Below are positions 54,594 through 63,400 of a stretch of DNA of 64,000 bases, piece after piece. Under the pieces are notes generated by a model that saw only the letters and a program-made list of their open reading frames with translations, was not told where the DNA came from and did not search any database. Numbering within the stretch: the first letter of the stretch is position 1; every line of letters starts with the position of its first letter. Origin of the DNA: Thermoanaerobaculia bacterium (lineage in GTDB: Bacteria; Acidobacteriota; Thermoanaerobaculia; Multivoradales; J023); the NCBI GenBank assembly GCA_030431255.1, contig JAUIJL010000004.1, forward strand, positions 533,059 to 597,058. Reading direction: 5' to 3'. The position numbers and the translations under genes were made by a program.

Positions 54594-55995
54594 GATCTTC
54601 GCCGGGCTCTCCCACGTGCATTTCGTCGGCATCGGCGGCGCCGGCATGAGCGGCATCGCCGAAGTCTTGTTGGATTACGACCTCAAGGTTTCCGGCTGTG
54701 ATCGCGCCCGTAGCGAGGCGGTGGAACGTCTGGAATCCCTCGGGGTCGAGGTGCAGATCGGCCATTCCCCCGAGCATTTGGACGATGTCGACCTGGTGGT
54801 CAAGTCATCCGCCATCCCGGACTCCAATCCGGAGATCATGGCCGCCCGGGAGCGGGGCATCACCGTGGTTCGACGGGCGGAGATGCTCGGCGAGCTGATG
54901 CGCCTGAAATACGGCATCGCCGTCGCCGGCACCCACGGCAAGACCACCACGACCTCCTTGATCGGCACCCTCTTCACCGAATCCGAGCTCGATCCCACCG
55001 TGATCGTCGGCGGCCGCATGCGGGTCTCGGGCACCGGCGCCCGGGTGGGCAAAAGCCAGTATTTGATCGCCGAGGCGGACGAGTTCGACCGCAGCTTCCT
55101 GCGCCTGATGCCCGTTCTGGCGGTGATCACCAACATCGACGTCGATCACCTCGACACCTACGCCGATCTCGAGGCCATCCAACAGGCTTTCTTCGACTTC
55201 GCCGATCGGGTGCCGTTCTTCGGCCAGGTGATCCTCTGCCTCGACGACCACAACATCCAACAGCTGTTGCCGCGCTTGGCCCTCTCCCATCGCCTGCTGA
55301 CCTACGGGCTCTCGCCCCAGGCGGACCTCACCGCGCGGGATGTGGAGCCGACGAAAACCGGCTGTCGATTCAAGGTGATCGCCGGCGGTGAGGACATCGG
55401 CACCATCGAGGTGCCCATGCCCGGCCGCCACAACGTGCAAAACACCCTGGCGGCGGTGGCCGTGGGTCGCGCGGTGGGCATTCCCTTCGACCGTATCGCC
55501 AAGGCGTTGGCCGGTTTCGGCGGCGTGCATCGACGCTTCGAGCGCCTCGGCACCTGGCACGGCGCCGCGGTAGTGGACGACTATGCCCATCATCCGACCG
55601 AGGTGGCCGCAACCCTGGAGGCCGCCCGCCAAGCTTTCCCGACCGGGCGGATCCACGCCGTCTTTCAACCCCATCTCTACAGCCGGACCCGGGACCTATG
55701 CGGCGACTTCGGTCGCGCGCTGCTGGCCGCGGACGAGGCAATCGTGACTTCGATTTACGCCTCGCGAGAGCAACCGATCGACGGGGTTTCCGGCCGTGAT
55801 GTCGTGGAGGCCGCCCGCGGCAGTGGTCATCGAAGAGTCGAATATTGCAAGAACTGGCCGGCCGATCTGGCGGATCTCTTGAAAAGCCGGGTGGCCGAAG
55901 AGCGCCTCGGGGAAGGGGACGTGATCCTGACCCTGGGAGCGGGAGATATTTACCGCTTAGCCCATCGCTTGGGCAAGGAAGGGGGTACCCAGTGA
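54586..55995 (+). CDS. murC: UDP-MurNAc-L-alanine ligase
   Basis: 469 aa Mur ligase adding the first stem residue. HFVGIGGAGMSGIAEVLL is the dinucleotide-like start, AGTHGKTTTTSLIG the ATP site, DEFDRSFLRLMP and NIDVDHLDTY follow, HRRFERLG and DDYAHHPTEVAATL mark the C-terminal domain, and QPHLYSRT is conserved. In many bacteria murB and ddl come next; here ftsQ follows directly with a GTGA overlap. Ribosome site GGAGG at the end of murG. Confidence 0.96.
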   Translation: MFKIFAGLSHVHFVGIGGAGMSGIAEVLLDYDLKVSGCDRARSEAVERLESLGVEVQIGHSPEHLDDVDLVVKSSAIPDSNPEIMAARERGITVVRRAEMLGELMRLKYGIAVAGTHGKTTTTSLIGTLFTESELDPTVIVGGRMRVSGTGARVGKSQYLIAEADEFDRSFLRLMPVLAVITNIDVDHLDTYADLEAIQQAFFDFADRVPFFGQVILCLDDHNIQQLLPRLALSHRLLTYGLSPQADLTARDVEPTKTGCRFKVIAGGEDIGTIEVPMPGRHNVQNTLAAVAVGRAVGIPFDRIAKALAGFGGVHRRFERLGTWHGAAVVDDYAHHPTEVAATLEAARQAFPTGRIHAVFQPHLYSRTRDLCGDFGRALLAADEAIVTSIYASREQPIDGVSGRDVVEAARGSGHRRVEYCKNWPADLADLLKSRVAEERLGEGDVILTLGAGDIYRLAHRLGKEGGTQ

Positions 55996-57551
55996 GTCGC
56001 GCACGCCGTGGTATTCCGTTCATCGGACGGGTTCGATCGAAATCCGAAACCGTCCGATCGAGAGCAACGGAAAAAATGGACCAGCTGTTGCGCCGAGCCG
56101 AGCTCGACCGACAACAAGGACCGGAGGTGGTTTTCGAGCCACCGCCGATCTCCCCGTGGTCGTCCACCGAAGACGAGCCGGAGCTGCACCGAGCACTCCA
56201 ACATCGAGCGCCGCAACATCGAGCACCACAAAACCAAGCCCTTCGCAGCCGGAGCCCCGAAGCCCTCGATCCCTTAAATCGAGGCCCGGCCCACCCGGTT
56301 GTGTTTTCGGCCATGGACGACGACTACGACGACGACGGTTATACGGATCTCGACAGCTACGACCCCCGTCGCGTGGGTTTTGACGATTACGACGACGAGG
56401 ATGAAGACGGCGACGAGCGGGACGAGCTCGACGAGGATTTAGACAGCGACTATGAGGACGACGACTACGCCGGAGACGACGAGGACTACGGCGGCAACGA
56501 TGGCGGGGGCTACGACGACTACGGGGACGACGGCGACGAGGACGATGAGGACGACGACGAGGACAACGAGGACAACGAGGACGATTTCGAAGCCTCGGAC
56601 CGCGACCGATCGCTGACCATGATCGATCCGCTGCTCCAACCAGCCTCGCCGTCATCGATCGATGCCCCGGCCCTAATGCGTGGCAAACGCGGCATTCCCC
56701 GGGATTCCGAGCACAATGTGCTGCCGTTCAGGCGCCGGACCCAGCAGCGGCGCATCCGTCGGCTCCGCCGTCACCCGCTGGTGCGTTGGATGGCTCCCCT
56801 CGCCACCGCGATCGTAATCCTGGCCGTACCGATTTCCGCCGCCGCTTGGTTTCTCGCTTCCCCGAGCTTCGCCATGAGTGAGGTCACGGTCATCGGTGAC
56901 GGCTACGAACGGGTGGATCGGGAGTGGGTGCGCGGCACCCTCAGCGGCTTCGACGGCACCAATATTTGGCTGCTGCCCTTGGATCGCGCCGAAGCGGTGC
57001 TCTTCCGGCACCCGTGGATCGCCGACGTCGCCTTGCGCAAACAACCCCCACACACCCTCGAGGTGCGGGTGGTGGAGCGTGAGGAGGCGGCCCTCTATCG
57101 CGACGCCGATCAAGGCCTGATCTATGTCGACCAAGCCGGTCGCCGGATCGCGCCCTGGTCTCCGTCGAAAGGTTCTCCGTCGGAAGGGTCTCCGTCCGAA
57201 GGGTCCCCGTCCAAGAGCTTCGACGACTTACCGATTCTGAGCGGCAAAGGGGAGGAAAGCCATTTGGCGTCCGCCCTCGGCTTGGTGGCCGAAATTCAAG
57301 CCGCCGGTCCCGCTTGGGCCGATGGATTGTCCGAGATCGAAATTCTCAGCGAGCTCGATTACCGCCTCTACACCCGTGACCTGCCGTTCCCGCTCTTGCT
57401 GCGATCCGGCACGGTCGACCGAAAAGCCCGCCACTTGCAGGCGCTTCTGCCGCGCATTCTCGATCGGTTCGAAACCGTGGGTGCCGTGGATTTGCGATTT
57501 GCTCGGCGAATCATCATAGAACCCGTCGACTCGGGATCCCGTCGATCCTGA
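55992..57551 (+). CDS. ftsQ: FtsQ with large acidic cytoplasmic insertion
   Basis: 519 aa, about twice the usual length. The membrane helix (about residues 267-290, APLATAIVILAVPISAAAW) is preceded by a 266-residue cytoplasmic part and followed by a POTRA domain (MSEVTVIGDGYERVDREWVRGTL; HPWIADVALRKQPPHTLEVRVVERE) and the FtsQ beta domain. Residues about 108-200 are extremely acidic: some 53 of the first 90 are Asp or Glu, with Gly and Tyr between. A QHRAP repeat lies near residue 70, and four SPS(E/K)G repeats interrupt the periplasmic part (about 390-409). GTG start overlaps the murC stop. Identity as FtsQ rests on POTRA and position; the insertion's role is unknown. Confidence 0.85.
   Translation: MSRARRGIPFIGRVRSKSETVRSRATEKMDQLLRRAELDRQQGPEVVFEPPPISPWSSTEDEPELHRALQHRAPQHRAPQNQALRSRSPEALDPLNRGPAHPVVFSAMDDDYDDDGYTDLDSYDPRRVGFDDYDDEDEDGDERDELDEDLDSDYEDDDYAGDDEDYGGNDGGGYDDYGDDGDEDDEDDDEDNEDNEDDFEASDRDRSLTMIDPLLQPASPSSIDAPALMRGKRGIPRDSEHNVLPFRRRTQQRRIRRLRRHPLVRWMAPLATAIVILAVPISAAAWFLASPSFAMSEVTVIGDGYERVDREWVRGTLSGFDGTNIWLLPLDRAEAVLFRHPWIADVALRKQPPHTLEVRVVEREEAALYRDADQGLIYVDQAGRRIAPWSPSKGSPSEGSPSEGSPSKSFDDLPILSGKGEESHLASALGLVAEIQAAGPAWADGLSEIEILSELDYRLYTRDLPFPLLLRSGTVDRKARHLQALLPRILDRFETVGAVDLRFARRIIIEPVDSGSRRS
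56199..56243 (+). repeat. 15-bp tandem repeat in ftsQ (QHRAP)
   Basis: Two near-identical 15-base units starting CAACATCGAGC (56199-56213, 56214-56228) and a diverged third. They encode QHRAP repeated in the cytoplasmic part of FtsQ, in frame. Confidence 0.7.
57159..57218 (+). repeat. 15-bp tandem repeat in ftsQ (SPSEG)
   Basis: Four 15-base units (57159-57173, 57174-57188, 57189-57203, 57204-57218) starting TCTCCGTC or TCCCCGTC, encoding SPSKG/SPSEG/SPSEG/SPSKS in the periplasmic part of FtsQ. Confidence 0.85.
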
Positions 57552-57571
57552 CCGACTCAGAAGAAGCGATC

Positions 57572-58813
57572 GTGACCATGCCGAAGGCGGAAGATTATCT
57601 CGTCGGAATCGACATCGGATCCTCAAAGGTGGGGGTATTGATCGGCCAACGCGACGGCCAGAGCGTCGAGGTGGTGGGCAAAGGGCTGGCCCCCAACCGG
57701 GGCACTCGACGCGGCAATATCGTCAATGTCGAGCAAACCGTGGACGCCCTCAAACAGGCCACCGAGGAGGCCGAGGTGATGGCGGGCATCGACATCTCCA
57801 AGGCCTACGTGGGCATTGCCGGCAACGACATCCTGAGCGTCAACTCTCGGGCCATCGTCGCCGTAGCGCGTCGGGATCGTGAAATCACCCGTCACGATAT
57901 CCAACGCGCCCTCGAGGCGGCCCAATCCGCGGCCCTGCCGTCGGATCGGGAGATCCTGCACGCCATTCCCCAGGAATTCTTGGTCGACGATCAGCCCGGT
58001 ATCGCCGAGCCCCTCGGCATGTTGGGTAGCCGGCTCGAGGTCTCCCTGCACCTCACCACCGGCAACATCACGCGCACCAAAACCCTGCAAACCTGCGTCA
58101 ACCGCGCGGGCATCGAGGTCCTGGAGCTGGTCTTCGAGCCCCTGGCGACCGCCGAAGCGGTGCTCACCGACGACGAGCGCGAGCTCGGCGCCCTGCTGAT
58201 CGATATCGGCAACGGCGGCACCGAATTCGCGCTCTTCTCCGAGGGCGAGGTCCGCCACAGCGCGGTGCTGCCGATCGGTGCCAGCCATTTCACCAACGAC
58301 CTGGCCATGGTCCTGCGCACGCCGTTCGCCGAGGCCGAGCGCATCAAGGTGAAATTCGGCTGCTGCCTCGAATCCATGGTCGACGAAACCGAAGGGGTCA
58401 CGGTGCCCGCGGTGGCCGGCGGCTCGGAACGGGTGGTGCCGTGCCGAGAGCTGTGCGAGATCCTCCAACCCCGTGCCGAGGAGCTCTTCACCCTGATCCG
58501 CGACGACCTGGCCAAACACGGTTGGGACGAGCCCTTGCGCGGCGGCGTTGTGCTCACCGGCGGCGGCGCCAAGCTCGACGGCATCCTCGAGCTGTCGGAG
58601 CAGATCTTCGGCTCCACCGTGCGCTACGGCTTGCCCCAACGTCTCAAGGGCCTGGTGGACGTCATCTCGAGCCCCCATTGGTGCAGCGCTTCCGGTCTTC
58701 TGCTCTACGGCTTGGCCGCCGAGCAGCAGCAAAAACGCACGGGGCGTCGGCCGATCGCTTCCATGAAACAGCTCTTCGGCAATTTGAAAAGCGCTTTCTC
58801 GGACCTCCTCTAA
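57572..58813 (+). CDS. ftsA: Cell division protein FtsA
   Basis: 413 aa actin-like ATPase that tethers FtsZ to the membrane. VGIDIGSSKVGVLIG is the phosphate-1 motif, GIAGNDILSVNSRAIVAV lies in the 1C region, LIDIGNGGTEFALF the phosphate-2 motif and GGVVLTGGGAKLDGI the adenosine motif. The C-terminal helix (SMKQLFGNLKSAFSDLL) is amphipathic and should bind membrane. GTG at 57572 or ATG at 57578 could start it; there is no strong ribosome site. Lies 20 bases after ftsQ. Confidence 0.95.
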   Translation: MTMPKAEDYLVGIDIGSSKVGVLIGQRDGQSVEVVGKGLAPNRGTRRGNIVNVEQTVDALKQATEEAEVMAGIDISKAYVGIAGNDILSVNSRAIVAVARRDREITRHDIQRALEAAQSAALPSDREILHAIPQEFLVDDQPGIAEPLGMLGSRLEVSLHLTTGNITRTKTLQTCVNRAGIEVLELVFEPLATAEAVLTDDERELGALLIDIGNGGTEFALFSEGEVRHSAVLPIGASHFTNDLAMVLRTPFAEAERIKVKFGCCLESMVDETEGVTVPAVAGGSERVVPCRELCEILQPRAEELFTLIRDDLAKHGWDEPLRGGVVLTGGGAKLDGILELSEQIFGSTVRYGLPQRLKGLVDVISSPHWCSASGLLLYGLAAEQQQKRTGRRPIASMKQLFGNLKSAFSDLL

Positions 58814-58954
58814 AGAGAGCACGAGAACACCCATGACCTTAGATCGTGACGCCGAAACCGAGACCAGCGGAATCGACCGTCACACCACCCGAAACTCAAG
58901 AACCTAATCGCTATCGTTTTTTTGCCTTACAGCCAAGAAAGAAGAGGAAACACC

Positions 58955-60358
58955 ATGATTCTTTTCGACGAGACTCCCGCGGAGAAGACCAGTCTCCCGA
59001 TCACGCTCGAAAGCGTCGACCAAGCACCCGCCAAGATCAAAGTGATCGGCGTCGGCGGTGGTGGCGGCAACGCCGTCAACCGCATGATCCAAGCCAAGTT
59101 GCGCGGCATCGACTTCATCGCCGCCAACACGGATCTCCAGGCCTTGCGACGTAATGAAGCGGCCACCAAGCTGCAATTGGGTGACGAGCTCACCCGCGGC
59201 CTCGGCGCCGGCGGCGACCCGGAAGTGGGCCGCAACTCGGCCCTGGAAGACACCCAACGCATTCTCGAAACCCTCGACGGCGCCGACATGGTGTTCATCA
59301 CCGCCGGTCTGGGCGGTGGCACCGGCACCGGCGCGGCGCCGATACTGGCCAGCTTGGCGGCGGAGATCGGCGCCCTGACCGTGGCGGTGGTCACCAAACC
59401 CTTCTCCTTCGAAGGTCGCCGGCGCCAAAAGCTGGCCGAGCGCGGGGTGGAAGAGCTGCGCAACAGCGTCGACACCCTGATCACCATCCCCAACGAGCGA
59501 TTGCTCAGCTTCGTCGACCGGGGCACGCCCCTCACCGAAGCCTTCCTGATCGCCGACGACGTCCTGCGTCAAGCGGTGCAGGGCATCAGTGACCTGATCA
59601 CCGTGCCCGGCGAGATCAACGTCGACTTCGCGGACGTCAAAACCATCATGACCGGCATGGGCATGGCGCTCATGGGCACCGGCGTGGCCAAGGGCGAGAA
59701 CCGCGCGCTGGAAGCGGCTCAACGGGCCATCTCGTCGCCGTTGCTCGAGGAGACCTCCATCGAGGGCGCCCGCGGCGTGTTGATCAACATCGCCGGTGGC
59801 AAGGACCTCACCCTGCACGAGGTGGCGGAAGCCGCGCGCATCATCTCCGAGTCCGTGGACGAGGAGGCCAACATCATCTCCGGCATGGTGATCGACGAGC
59901 AGATGACCGACGAGATGAAGGTCACGGTGATCGCCACCGGCTTCGACCAAAGCGCTGAGCGTCCCGCGGACGTCGGCGAGGTCGCACCGGTGGTCCGTCG
60001 CCCGCCACCCCGTCGTCCGGAAGATCTACAGGCCGCCATGGAACGCCAGGCCGCGCCCCAGGCAAGGTCCGCTCAAGCGCGACCGGTCCAGACGCGGCCC
60101 GTTCAGGCACGACCGCAATACCAGGCGCCCCCGGCCCAAAACTTCAGCCGACGTCCGCCGGTCAGCCAACAAGCCGCTCCACCGGCCATGCAACCGGAGC
60201 CGGCTCCCGAGCCGGTCATCGAGACCGAGGAAGACGTGCCGTTCTACCGCAAGGCCCTGGCCATGCGTCACGTGGACGACTCCAGCGGCTACGGCCCGAA
60301 TTGGAAGAACGTCGACGACTACGACATCCCGACCGTCCTTCGCAAGCAGATGGATTGA
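58955..60358 (+). CDS. ftsZ: Cell division GTPase FtsZ
   Basis: 467 aa tubulin homologue forming the Z ring. [17 protein letters not shown] starts the GTPase domain, the tubulin signature [10 protein letters not shown] is near residue 119, [11 protein letters not shown] is the T7 region. After residue about 345 comes a long Pro/Gln/Arg-rich linker with repeated ARPVQ-type units, then the conserved C-terminal peptide [13 protein letters not shown] that binds FtsA and other partners. GAGGAAA precedes the ATG at 58955; a frame start at 58922 is rejected. A 141-base gap after ftsA may hold a separate ftsZ promoter, but none could be defined. Confidence 0.97.
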   Translation: MILFDETPAEKTSLPITLESVDQAPAKIKVIGVGGGGGNAVNRMIQAKLRGIDFIAANTDLQALRRNEAATKLQLGDELTRGLGAGGDPEVGRNSALEDTQRILETLDGADMVFITAGLGGGTGTGAAPILASLAAEIGALTVAVVTKPFSFEGRRRQKLAERGVEELRNSVDTLITIPNERLLSFVDRGTPLTEAFLIADDVLRQAVQGISDLITVPGEINVDFADVKTIMTGMGMALMGTGVAKGENRALEAAQRAISSPLLEETSIEGARGVLINIAGGKDLTLHEVAEAARIISESVDEEANIISGMVIDEQMTDEMKVTVIATGFDQSAERPADVGEVAPVVRRPPPRRPEDLQAAMERQAAPQARSAQARPVQTRPVQARPQYQAPPAQNFSRRPPVSQQAAPPAMQPEPAPEPVIETEEDVPFYRKALAMRHVDDSSGYGPNWKNVDDYDIPTVLRKQMD

Positions 60359-60374
60359 TTTGATTGCCTAAAAA

Positions 60375-60400
60375 CCGCTTCTTTTAGCGGTCCTTTTCTT
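60375..60400 (+). terminator. Weak terminator after ftsZ
   Basis: CCGCT (60375-60379) / AGCGG (60386-60390) with loop TCTTTT, followed by TCCTTTTCTT. Small stem, but with a T-rich tail, 16 bases after the ftsZ stop. Confidence 0.55.
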
Positions 60401-60405
60401 GGCTG

Positions 60406-60451
60406 AGCCGCTACCGTGGAACTGGTCCCACGGTAGCGGCTATTCTTTTTT
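60406..60451 (+). terminator. Strong terminator closing the dcw cluster
   Basis: Perfect 14-bp stem AGCCGCTACCGTGG (60406-60419) / CCACGGTAGCGGCT (60428-60441), 8-base loop, then ATTCTTTTTT. A clear intrinsic terminator separating ftsZ from the RHS gene. Confidence 0.95.
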
Positions 60452-60468
60452 CTAGTGTGGAGGTACCC

Positions 60469-63400
60469 ATGAAGCGACTCTATGCCTCGCCATTGCTCAT
60501 CCTCATCAGCCTCTTACCCGCTGCAGCCCTCGCCCAACAAACCCCCAACGCCACACCGGGCTTCCGCGCCGAAGGCGTCTACGACTTCGGCGGCATCGAC
60601 AACGTCTCCCTCTTCAACGGCGCCCTCAGCCTCAGCATACCCCTCGGTCTCGAGTATCCGGCCGGCGGCGGTTTCTCGTACCAGCTCCGTTTGCAATACC
60701 ACTCCACCCCCTGGGACAGCTTCGTTTACTCCAGCCCCTGCCCGACACCCTCCGAATGCCCCGTGGAATTCCGACCCAAAAGCATCCACGACGCCGGTTT
60801 GGGCTGGCGCCTCGCTTTGCCGCGCCTGATCCCACCCGGGGGCTGGAACCAAACCACCGCCTGGATCTACGTCTCCGCCGACGGCGGCGAGCACACCTTC
60901 TACAACACACTGCACGCCTCCGACACCGACGACGCCGGGGATTCCGGCTTCGACCAGCTCGTCCGCTACAGCCGCGACGGCAGCTACCTGCGCTTCAAAC
61001 GACCCACCCTGAGCTCCTCGACCATCACCATCGAGGTGCCCGGCGGGCACGTCCACACCTTCGAGAAATCCGGCGACGACTGGCTGCTGACCCGCATGGA
61101 AGATCGATTCGGCAACGGTGTCGGCATCAGCCGTGGATTCGACGGAAACGGCAACACCGTGTGGACCTTGGACGACGACTTCCGCGAGCAGAAAATCACC
61201 TTCGAGGATCCCGGCCCGTCGTTTCCACACCAGCCGGAGCTGATCTCCAAAATCGAGCTGGCGGCCTTCGACGGCGAAACCGCCACCTACACCTTCCATT
61301 ACGCCACCAAGACCGTCAACCGCCCGGGCGCCCACAACCACCCGGATCCCACGGACCGCACGATTTCGGTCCGGCTGCTGCAGAGCATCGACCTGCCAGG
61401 GGACAACGGCACGTTCGTCATGGGAAACGTCGCCGGCTCCGCCTACAGTGACCAAGGCCTGGTGACCCAGGTCCGGCTGCCGACCCTGGGCTATTTGGAG
61501 TGGGATTGGGAGAACTATCCCTTCCCCAAGCTGCGCACCCTGCCGCCCAATCAGGAAGAGGACGAGGCGGTCGACCCGTACAACGCGGTCTTTGGCGTGT
61601 CGAAGCGACGGCAGAAGGGCATCAACGGCGGCGTGCTCGGGGAATGGACGTATTCCCGAGCATTCACCCCCGGCTTCTCCGTCGGCGGGCAGCTGCCGGA
61701 AAAGCTCACGGTGACGGTAGATCGCCCGTCGGGGGACAAGAGCGAGCACTATTTCTCGGTCTATCCCGCCAAAGATCTGTCGGGCCAGCCGGCGCCCCAA
61801 TGGGGAACGGGCTGGAACGAGTACAGCCTGCCCTACACCCGCTCCGAGTCGGACCCGATTGCCGACGGAAGCGCCGGTGCCAGGCACTTATCCTCGAAGA
61901 TTTTCGACTGCGACGCCAACGGCAACGCTTGTGAGCTGGTACGTTCCGAGTATGTGGAATACGAGCTCGACGACACCGCCATCCAAAACGACTCCACGGG
62001 CATCCTCTTCAACAAAAATCGACGTCTGAAATCGCGACGGATTCTCGACCATTACACCGACAGTGGTGGAATGGAGCGGGCAGACTGGCGCCTCGAAACC
62101 ATGTCCGGCTTCGACGGCTTGGGTCACTACCGCTCGTCGACGATCTCCAGCAACTTCGGCCCGGACCGAACTAGCTTCACCGACTTCAACGAAGACCGCG
62201 GCACCTACCCCGGCTCGTTCTCTCAATTCTCCAAGACGTCTGCGTGGATCACTGGGCTCTTCGATGAGACCACCGTCACCGAAGGCTCCCGCACCGAGCA
62301 CGAGGAATTCTGCTTCGACGAGGAGACGGGATTCCTCGAACGCCACCGGATCCTGAGCCGGACCGACGGGAATCCGTCCGACGACGACCTCATCCAAAGC
62401 TTCACCGCCGACGGCCGAGGCCAGATCAGCGCACAATTTTGGTTCGGCGGTGATTTGGTGCCGGTGGGCACCGCCGTGGATCTGTGCGCGATGGGGCTCG
62501 GCACCAGCAGCTTTCGCCTCACCCACACCTACGCCGAGGGGGTTCTCGAAACCTCCCGCTACACCAACCACGACGGCTCGTTCGACAGCGGCGGCAGCGG
62601 TGGCCCGCTGACCTTCTACAACGTGGAGAACACCGCCGTCGACGCCAACACCGGCCTGGTGAAAACCAGCCGGGCGCCGAGCGGCATCAGCACGTCCTAC
62701 GACTACGACGTGTTGGGCCGCCTTCGCTCGATCCAACCGGGAGCGGCCTCCGGGGCGGCGTGGACCAAGATCTGGTTCGGCACCGCCACGAGCAGCAGCC
62801 AACCGGCCCGGGCCGAGGTGCGCGAGCTGCCCAACGGCTCGCTCAACAACAACGACGCCCTCACCGAGAAACGCTACCGGTGGGACGGCCTGGGTCGGCT
62901 GGATCAGGAGCGGGTCCGCCTGCCCCCAGGCTCCGGCGCTGAATTTTCCGACCGGTACCACTTCTACGACGGCCAGGGTCGCCGCACCGCCACCACCACT
63001 TGGGGCGGCAGCCAAGCCACGGGCTTGCAGCAATTCGATGCCTTCGATCGACCGCGGATCATCTACCCGCCCGACGCCAACTCGGGCAGCCCGGCCCACG
63101 GCATCGAGCTGAGCTACGAGGGATTCCGCAGGATCACCCGCACCGTGGCCGTCGGCACCGAGCTCGACGAAGACGGCGTCGTGGTCGAGAACCCGGTCTC
63201 GCGGACCGAGGAATACGACGCCTTGGGTCGGCTGGTGGCGGTCACCGAGCCGTCGGGATCGGGCGGAGCCGACGTCACCACCGTCTATGCCTACGATTTG
63301 AAGGATCGATTGACCGGCATCACCATGCCCGTGGGCGGCGGTCAACACCAAACTCGGAGCTGGGCCTACGACCCACGGGGATTCCTGACCTCGGAATGCC

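Noticed and set aside
58834..58908. 24-codon frame between ftsA and ftsZ
   Set aside because: No ribosome site, no similarity, and hydrophilic composition without pattern.
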